Part shown: piece after piece, positions 56,752 to 64,000 of the stretch
Position numbering within the stretch: position 1 is the first letter of the stretch
How the letters are laid out: each line of letters opens with the position of its first letter
DNA from: Polytrichum commune
Lineage: Eukaryota > Streptophyta > Polytrichopsida > Polytrichales > Polytrichaceae
DNA: 64,000 bases
NCBI GenBank assembly: GCA_950295325.1
Contig: OX485807.1
Location: 25,825,666-25,889,665 of the forward strand
Reading direction: 5' to 3'
The notes under the pieces: generated by a model
The model's database searches: none
What the model was told of the DNA's origin: nothing
The model's input: only the letters and a program-made list of their open reading frames with translations
Position numbers and translations under genes: made by a program

Positions 56752-57905
56752 CTCTCACTTCGGAAGTGAGACTAGATGTGTAGGCCAGATTCTCAACTTT
56801 GATTCATGTCATGAATGTTTGTGTGTTTTTGGATGCTCTCACTTCGGAAGTGGGTCTAGATGGGTAGGCCAGATTCTCAACTTTCATTCATGTGATGAAT
56901 GTTTGTGGTTTATTGGATGCTCTCACTTCGGAAGTGAGACTAGATGTGTAGGCCAGATTCTCAACTTTGATTCGTAGGTTGAATTTTTGTGTTTTTTTGT
57001 TGGCTCTCACTTCGGAAGTGAGACTAGATGTGTAGGCCAGATTCTGAAGTTTGATTCATATGTTAAATTTTTGTGTTTTTTTGTTGGTTCTCACTTCGGA
57101 AGTGAGACTAGATGTGTAGGCTAGATTATCAAGTTTGATTCATATGTTGAATTTTTGTGTTTTTTTGTTGGCTCTCACTTCGGAAGTGGGTCTAGATGGG
57201 TAGGCCAGATTCTCAACTTTCATTCATGTGATGAATGTTTGTGGTTTATTGGATGCTCTCACTTCGGAAGTGAGACTAGATGTGTAGGCCAGATTCTCAA
57301 CTTTGATTCGTAGGTTGAATTTTTGTGTTTTTTTGTTGGCTCTCACTTCGGAAGTGAGACTAGATGTGTAGGCCAAATTCTGAAGTTTGATTCATATGTT
57401 AATTTTTTGTGTTTTTTTGTTGGCTCTCACTTCGGAAGTGAGACTAGATGTGTAGGCTAGATTATCAAGTTTGATTCATATGTTGAATTTTTGTGTTTTT
57501 TTGTTGGCTCTCACTTCGGAAGTGAGACTAGATGTGTAGGCTACATTCTCAACTTTGATTCGTGTGATGAATGTTTGTGTGTTTTTGGATGCTCTCACTT
57601 CGGAAGTGGGTCTAGATGGGTAGGCCAGAGTCTCAACTTTCATTCATATGATGAGTGTTTGTGGTTTTTTGGATGCTCTCACTTCCAAGAGACTATGTGC
57701 GTAGGCCAGAGTCTCAACTTTCATTCATATGATGAATGTTTGTGGTTTTTTGGATGCTCTCACTTCCAAGAGACTATATGCATAGGCCAGAGTCTCAACT
57801 TTCATTCATATGATGAATCTTTGTGGTTTATTGGATGCTCTCACTTCCAAGAGACTATATGCGTAGGCTAGATTCTCAACTTTCATTCATATGATGAATG
57901 TTTGT
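56752..57905. repeat. 84-bp tandem array with hairpins, 4-unit higher-order structure
   Basis: CTCTCAC (one TTCTCAC variant) recurs at exactly 84-bp steps: 56752, 56836, 56920, 57004, 57088, 57172, 57256, 57340, 57424, 57508, 57592, 57676. It continues at 81-bp steps (57757, 57838). Most units carry TCTCACTTCGGAAGTGAGA, a 9-bp-arm hairpin. Some have GTGGGTC instead, and the last three units have lost the hairpin through a 3-bp shortening. Variants cycle in a four-unit pattern, so 56836-57171 and 57172-57507 are near-identical 336-bp repeats. The array ends about 50 bp before the ATG of paralogue B. Confidence 0.95.
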
Positions 57906-57953
57906 GGTTTGGATGACGTATCAGGGTGGGGAAAATCGTGCCAATCCCACGTA

Positions 57954-58454
57954 ATGGAGCCACTTGTATTGTATTTGGACAAAGATGTACAATTGACGGT
58001 CTTGGTTCCAAACTTGTTGGTGGGTGCCGCAAAGGTGGATATGGGTGCAGAGACGACATTGGACACCCAACTCCGTTTGTTGCTAATCCATAGTTTGAGG
58101 CTATCTTGCAAAACATGGAAAATGACTGTGGATAAAAATGCGGAGTTCAATGCTCTTCATTTGGCTCAATATGCATACGCGATGGGTCTCAATGCTGTCA
58201 TAAGGGTTTGTTTGTCACGTGAACATAACCTCATCACTCAATTTCAACTAAACTTGATGTGGTTCTCACATAGCCGCCACGTCAGCTCACGGATTTCGCG
58301 GAGGATTCTTATGTCGGACTTGGGGGATTTAAAATTGCGGAAATTGGCTAAGCTAAGGGATGAATTGGAGATGTCATTCTGTGCAGTGGAGTTCTATGGC
58401 ATGAGCTTTCATCAAGGTGCACCGTATTGGACATGCCCGGCCGATAGGGTGTAG
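57954..58454 (+). CDS. Unrecognised 166-aa protein, paralogue B
   Basis: It aligns end to end without gaps to the protein at 55361-55861 and ends with the same PYWTCPADRV. An in-frame ATG further upstream (57891) lies in the tandem array and is not shared by the paralogue, so I start at 57954. Divergence is concentrated near residues 79-89 and 140-155; the NLMWFSHSRHVS, ISRRILMSDL and LVPNLLVGA blocks are kept. The frame is intact, unlike nearly all other coding material in the window. It has the same array-then-ORF-then-conserved-3'-flank layout as A, so the whole module was duplicated. No known family recognised. Confidence 0.5.
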   Translation: MEPLVLYLDKDVQLTVLVPNLLVGAAKVDMGAETTLDTQLRLLLIHSLRLSCKTWKMTVDKNAEFNALHLAQYAYAMGLNAVIRVCLSREHNLITQFQLNLMWFSHSRHVSSRISRRILMSDLGDLKLRKLAKLRDELEMSFCAVEFYGMSFHQGAPYWTCPADRV

Positions 58455-58721
58455 ATACGTGGAAGAGCCAAATGGATTTTTTTGCGCACACCTTTTTTAT
58501 TATTATTCTGGAGTAAACTGTTTATAGCAAATTGAACTGGATACACATTTTTGTAAGTCTTGATTTTGGCACCTAATTTCACCTACATTATCTCGGCCAA
58601 TCAAATATTTTGTGTATGGGAATTCTGGACATCTAAGAGTTCTTGGAAAGAGTACCGTAGCTACTTGGGGCAATGTATCACTTTCTGGAAATCATTTAAG
58701 TGCACTTAAGTACATTTAAGG
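58455..58721. other. 3' flank of paralogue B
   Basis: Carries the same conserved blocks as the flank of paralogue A (ACACATTTTTGTAAGTCTTG at about 58541, CGGCCAAT.AAATATTTTGTG), after a ~60-bp insertion containing a T run. No coding sequence. Confidence 0.6.
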
Positions 58722-58950
58722 GCTACTTCACACATGAGCCAAGAGCCGTGACCTCCCAAAGGTGGATTTCAAAAATAGTCCAAGTTTGCATCCCATTACG
58801 CTTGATGGACCGACAGAGTAAGTGACTGCAAGATGGATGTAAAGTCTAAATGAATTTCTACATGATATTAGATGATCATGTTTCATGGTCACTTGGACTC
58901 TTTTAAAAAACCATTTGTTGGAGGTAAGTTTATTACAAAACCAGGAGACC
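58722..58950. repeat. Dispersed repeat B, copy 2
   Basis: Same orientation as the copy at 21768-22022, with collinear blocks and the same end at CCAGGAGACC. Non-coding. Confidence 0.75.
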
Positions 58951-59204
58951 TACTAATATATATAATGGCCAGATAGATAGAAACTCCGGTCCCTTTTAGG
59001 GGCCGGCGTGAATAGAGTGTCCGTTCGTAATGCCAACAACCCGATGCCCACAGGACATGGGGAAGCTGGGACAAAACTACTCTCCTCTTTCGAGGATGGA
59101 CACTATAGTAACCAAGAAACAAATAACGTGGGCCGATCATGGCCCACGGCGGTGCATGCCTTTTAGGTATAATTAGTGTTTTTGTTATGAGAGTGAACGC
59201 CAAG

Positions 59205-59340
59205 TCATGATTCCTCGGTTGGTTGTGGGAGGATGTTTGAGTTAAGACGTTCCGGGTTCGATTTCAGTCGAGTCTGTATGATCGTCTAAAATGTAACGCG
59301 TGACTTGGTGCTGCAAGTGAATAAAAGGCAGGAAATTTGT
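59205..59340 (+). repeat. tRNA-derived SINE-like fragment
   Basis: TTGGTTGTGGGAGG (59219-59232, A-box-like) and GGTTCGATTTC (59255-59265, B-box) are spaced as in a tRNA. A short body ends in AATAAAAGGCAGG. It lies just past the 3' end of the LINE-like element, in opposite orientation. Confidence 0.4.
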
Positions 59341-59413
59341 ACCAACCAACCGGCACCAATCCCTCATTCTGAGCTGTAAATAGATACTAAATATTATATA
59401 AGTTCTTTGGGTT

Positions 59414-62400
59414 TTATGGAGGGTCTAAGTTTTGGGGGAGCGGTTGGTGGTTTTCAATTCTCCTCTTATGGAGGAGGATGGACATGGCATATTGTATTGC
59501 AATGGTATTAATGTTTTTAAAGGTATTTTTGATGGTAACCAGGGGTATTTTGAGATTTTCTTCTAGTATTTTCATAGATGGGATGTGGGCCGTAGCTCGG
59601 GCCCCAACTGTGATGACAATAAGTGGTTCGATTTTCCATCCTTTGGAAGCGATACTATCAATCAAAGGTTTGTATTTGTTGTTTTTTGCTTCTATTGTTT
59701 CTGGGAAAAATCTGTCGTTACAATATGTGAATTCAATAAATTGTATGGTGAGGTTAGGGTCAATGTCAATGGGAGGGTCATTTTGATATGGTAATCCTTT
59801 AACGCAAAGTATATCAGGTCGAAATCTTGCGTTGCAATGACATCTTTGTGTGTTACATGTGCAGGGGAGTAGCCAATTGGGGACTGTATTTTCTTGGGGG
59901 TTATTATTGAAGGTACCGGCATTCATGAGAGTAAAACATTGGGATTTTTCGGACGAGATTAGAAGCTTCCTAATTTCTCCGACTGCTTTGTTATGTCTTT
60001 TAATTCGTAATGAGTGTATATGTTGTTGGTTGCATTTCAGTAGAACATGTAGCCAAGTGTCTGGATCGTTTGAATTGCATATAGGGCATGTGATAGAGGG
60101 GTACCTCTGGTGACCGAAGAACATTTGTTTTCTAGCATTACCCATGTATGTTCCTGTGCGGAATTTAATAAGGCAAGATTTTTGTTTGTCTGTGATTAAG
60201 GGATTTGTCCAGAATTCGTTAGACAGTTCTTTGTCAATGTCTATATTTTCTGTCCATTTACACGTGTTGGGGGTTTGTGTGGCCATGATTGCTATATTGG
60301 TTTCCCTATCATATTTTTTAATTTGTTTTTCTAAGAATCTTACTGGGCCTTTGTCTGGGACGTCTGCCATCGAGGCCCAGACGTCCTTTTGGTAATAGTA
60401 CGGGATGGCGTGGGCATGTTCGTATGGGTGGATGGCAATTCTGTGTTCTAATTCTAACCCGTCTTTTGCTAGTTTATCCGCTTTTTCATTACCGTCAATG
60501 TTGACGTGTGCTCTGACTTTGTATAGTGTGATTGGCTGTGTACGGTCTTGGAGGATTTTTACCATGGAGTTGAGTGTGGTTTGGTCGGGGTGACTATTAT
60601 GGAGAGTGGGGTGTTTAATTTGTGTGTTGAGTAGGTATAATACATTTAGACTGTCTGTGAATATGAATGCGGGTTCATTAGGGAATTTTGTATTGATGAT
60701 TCTTAGTGTTTTGTGTATAGCCATCATTTCTGCACGTAGTATGTTTTGATGCCCATGGAGTCTTTTGGCGATATTTAAGCCTTTGGGGCTATAGATACCG
60801 TATCCAGCTCTTTCTCTTCTCCATACCCTAGGGGCAATTTCTTTGGGTTTTATAAAGGAACCATCCGTGTAGTAGCTGAACTGGGGGTGAAATTTTAGCG
60901 GTAGATTAGTGTGGTAGTTTGGAAGTTGTGGGGTAGGGGTATTATTGTATGGGATTGTATTTGGGTAGTTTGATTTGGCCCATTTTTTACTAGGGTTAAC
61001 GGTGATGTTTGGAGGGGTGGGTGGTGCAGTTTGTGTGTGACTTTGTAGTATCTGGAGGTTATTTGCTGTGTCGTTTATTAATTTCATTTGTTCGTAGGTG
61101 CCAATGTTATTGTTTTGGTGATGGATACAAAATATTTGCATGGTAGATGGTTCTTTTCTTGTGATATTGAGCTCAGGGGGTATTGTGGGTTCCTCATACG
61201 TGATCGTATCAGCGGCGAAATGGGCAATGACGTGTATGTCTGGGAATGGGCCTGTGTGTGGGTTGGAGTTTTGGTACCAATTAATATCCGGAGATATAAG
61301 TATAGTGATTGTATATGGATCATTTTGGGCCGCTATGCGCGCCCAGTGAATAGCTTGTTGTAGGTCTGTTGTATTATGAGGGTATGCGTAACCGATTCCT
61401 TGCCATTTATGGTCAAACACTTTACCTAGGGATCCTAATATTATGTCTCGCGAGAATGGTGAGTAGAATTGGGTGAATTGTGTGGGGCATGTAACTGGGG
61501 ATGAAAAATATGAGTGGTTAATATTGAATGTTGTAATCAGGAGATCTAATATTTGGGTTGGTATTGTATATTGGGCTCGTTTGAGTGGGTCATTTTTTGG
61601 GATACGGTATTTGTACCTTTGGTATAACCAAACAATTTCAGTTTCGAACGATTGGGTAGATGGTTCTAGACCGTGTGTGTTGTTTTTTGCCAATTGGTAT
61701 TGTTTCCATAGCCATGTTAGTCTAGCTTTCGGGATGGTAATGAGGTGTCGGCCATTGTCTTCGTATATGTGAGCGACATCGAATTGTGTTTGGATGGTAT
61801 CAAAGTTTGTTTCGATGTCGTTTTCTGGGTTGCATTCATTAATAGAGATATATGCTAGTGGAATTATTGTGGTTGGTGTGACGTATCTTGTGTCTCTATG
61901 TTGTTCTGTGGAGAAGTAGGCATTAATTATGTTTGAAAAATGTTTGTGTTGTCTTTCTTTGTAGTAATGGATAAGTAGGTCTGTGTTGTGATTACATGTG
62001 TTGGCTTCACAGTAGGGGTATAGGTCCCTTTGAGTTCGCCATTTGTTATATGTGTTGTTATTTGTTGTAGTCCATTGACATAAGTACGACGTGACTGTTC
62101 TTTTTATTCCGTTATGGTCATTGGATTGTTTTTGTTTATGATCGATTATTTTGTATATGGGGAATTGTCGGGGGTCTTTAAGCATGTTATTGGGAGGAGG
62201 GGGGTGTACGGGGGCGGTTGGTGGGTGTGGTAGGATATTGTGGTGTCTTATTATATATTTATTTTTTAGGGATCTTGGTGGATGGTGTTGTTGGCATGGT
62301 AGGGGGAATTGATTACAAGGGGGGTGGCAAAATAATTGATTAGCTATGTTAAGTGCGCTTTTTATAAGTTTAGAAGGAGTGGAGTGGTAGATTTTGAATT

Positions 62401-64000
62401 CGTCCGGGTTCATTAGAGTGGTACCATTAGGCATGGTAATTTGGTCTAGTGTGATTATATTATGTACAAGTAGTTTGTGTAGTAATTTAAGTGAGGTGTT
62501 GGAATTTAGGCCATGAAGCATTTGTGTTTCCTGCATCCATGCAGTTTCAAGTGGGGATGGGGTTAGTAGGAAATTGTTTATTGTATTTTTTAGGTGGACT
62601 CCGGCTTTATGTTTGAGCAAGAATAATGTTCTAGTGATGGGTGATCTAACACAGTGGTGGTATTTAATGTGGGTGATTTCCTTAGAGCCCCCATATTTGG
62701 CGAGTATGAATTGAAGTAGACCAACATATATTTTTCCAATTCTACCTTTATCATTGAGGGCGTTTTGTAGTTGTTCTCCAATGCATCTTAAATAGGCATT
62801 TTGTAGTGAGAATGCTTCGATTCCGAATAGATTGTGTGGGAGTTGTGTAGCAATGTTAGATGTGCATTTGGATATTCTGCATATCGTTTTGTAAAGTGCT
62901 ATGATTTTTTTATCGAGTTTTTTTGATAGCTGGTATGGAGTATGGCACTGCGTAGAAGCTGTATGCTATTCCAGCACGTATGACTGTATCTGTCATGTTT
63001 ATTTTTTGTTTCATAGTAGCTGGGCATGTTACAAGGGCTTGACACTGTTTTATTACTTTAGCTGTAGTGGTATGTATTTGTGTTTTCCATTTGAGTGATG
63101 GTGCAAGATTTATTCCTAGATACATGTATGGTTCATGTTGGTTTAAGACTGGTATAGGTTGGTTTCTGTAGTTGATATTGGTAGATTGGATTAGGGCTTT
63201 AAAGGTTGTGGGGTGAAGTTTGGATTTGTTTAGGCATCCAGTTATTGCGCACTTGGGTATTCCAAGATCCATTCCTGGCCATTCGCAGAATTTGTCTAGT
63301 TTGTTGAGTTGTGTTTGTAGTGTCTTTAGTTTATTGGCGACTGCTGCTAGGTCATCTGCATATGCTGTTGATGAGATTTTAATTTTAGATGTACCAAAAA
63401 TGTATCCATTATTCCCTTGTTGTAGCCATCTGAGGAGGGGTTCTAGGAATATGATAAATAGATATGGGCTAAGGGTATCATCTTGTATTGTATCTCTTTG
63501 AATGGGGATTGGTAAGGTTTTACCGAAGTGTTCACCAGTGAATATTGTTGAGGATTGTAAATATATGTTTCCTATGAAATTTATGGAGTCAGTGGGATAT
63601 CCCAGATCTTTCATTATGGCTAAAAGTCTGGCGTGATCAATGGAGCCGAAGGCGTTTTTGAAGTCAATATAAAAGATATATATATATCTTGGTTCGTGAG
63701 TCTTGCGTCTTCAAGCGCTGCGATTAATAATTGGATTTGTCTAGAAATGCTTCTCTCTGCTCTAAACCCTTCTTGACTATCGTGTAATATTTGGTATTTT
63801 TCTCCATACGCTGATAGGATAGAAGTTAATGTATTCGTGTAGAATTTATATATGGTGTTAGCTAGTGCAATAGGTCTATGATTTGTTAGTTGTGATGGGT
63901 TACCTTTTTTGTATAGTAAAACTGTTAGACTGGTTTTCCATGATGCAGGGATTTGTTTTTGTTTATAACAATGTTTAAAAAATAAGAAGAATAATTTATG
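59414..64000 (-). pseudogene. LINE-like retrotransposon ORF: RT, RNase H, CCHC finger, restriction-like endonuclease
   Basis: One polyprotein enters from beyond 64000 and ends at 59414. RT: WKTSLTVLLYKKGNPSQLTN near 63950, HDSQEGFRAERSI, motif A FYIDFKNAFGSIDH near 63670, motif C YADD at 63362-63351. Motif B is damaged: QDDTLSP at 63485-63465, where QGDTLSP-like sequence is usual. RNase H spans about 60880-60450 with all acidic residues (YTDGS, RAEMM, FTDS, NEKADKLAKDG). A finger CPICN...H...C lies near 60090-60034. The C-terminus matches restriction-like endonucleases of R2-type LINEs: RPDILCVKG near 59820, then FIEFTYCND and KNNKYKPLI. Frameshifts sit in an A7 tract (62918-62924) and a TA repeat (about 63670-63690); otherwise the frame is open for more than 1,400 codons. 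Protein is Asn/Ile/Thr-rich, unlike neighbouring elements. The 5' half is outside the window. Confidence 0.8.
62918..62924 (-). other. Frameshift in a homopolymer of the LINE ORF
   Basis: The RT frame (63614 downwards) hits a stop at 62910, immediately after a seven-A run on the minus strand. Dropping one A continues smoothly into the frame that reads on to 59414 (KKLDKKIIALYKTI). Either a one-base insertion or a homopolymer sequencing error. Confidence 0.85.

Noticed and set aside
56735-57871. 28-residue Cys/His-containing peptide repeats (GCSHFGS.. type) in the 84-bp array
   Set aside because: Tempting because 84 and 81 are multiples of three, but several units contain stops in this frame and it is not continuous with the downstream ORF.
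53922-57905. Regular repeats considered as a CRISPR array
   Set aside because: Units are contiguous tandem repeats with no unique spacers, in a plant nuclear context with no cas genes.

Overview
The window reads as nuclear DNA from a land plant with a large, repeat-dominated genome. The evidence is the plant-type CACTA (En/Spm) accessory gene with GT-AG introns, Ty1/copia and Ty3/gypsy gag remnants, hAT-type MITEs with exact target duplications, tRNA-derived SINE-like pieces and many minisatellites. Nothing fixes the species. A non-flowering plant (fern, lycophyte, bryophyte or gymnosperm) is my guess, with low confidence. No rRNA, convincing tRNA, CRISPR or bacterial-style operon is present. 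No intact conserved single-copy host gene could be identified.

Layout. 0.3-0.7 kb: 412-bp hAT-like MITE with an 8-bp target duplication (an inverted relative sits at 22.9-23.3 kb). 2.5-4.9 kb: decayed minus-strand coding remnant. 5.8-6.7 kb: copia gag pseudogene. 6.8-7.45 kb: two short tandem arrays. 8.2-13.0 kb: GC-richer retroelement, packed with TCCGGA hexamers. It carries a broken gag-like gene split by a 975-bp solo LTR that has a 5-bp target duplication. 13.3-19.4 kb: three copies of a ~220-bp MITE, a SINE-like piece and a 433-bp tandem repeat. 19.4-31.6 kb: mostly featureless apart from MITEs and dispersed repeats. 31.9-32.4 kb: TIR element. 33.1-34.2 kb: coiled-coil pseudogene. 36.0-41.2 kb: LTR plus gag-protease frame of a gypsy-like element lacking RT and integrase. 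41.3-41.8 kb: tandem array. 44.3-45.6 kb: inverted LTR fragment, then a three-exon unrecognised gene fragment cut off by a CACTA end. 45.6-50.6 kb: CACTA element with a six-exon TnpA-like gene and TGACTA/TAGTCA repeats. 50.6-52.1 kb: a second CACTA end, followed by a two-exon pseudogene resembling TET/JBP-type 2-oxoglutarate/Fe(II) oxygenases. 53.9-58.6 kb: tandem arrays alternating with two paralogous 166-codon ORFs. 59.4-64.0 kb: a LINE-like element with RT, RNase H, a Cys/His finger and a restriction-like endonuclease, running off the right edge.

Most coding material is transposon-derived and broken mainly by in-frame stops, with fewer frameshifts. The most interesting items are the RT/RNase H/RLE LINE, the TET/JBP-like oxygenase pseudogene next to CACTA sequence, and the duplicated module made of a tandem array plus a 166-aa ORF that has stayed gapless.
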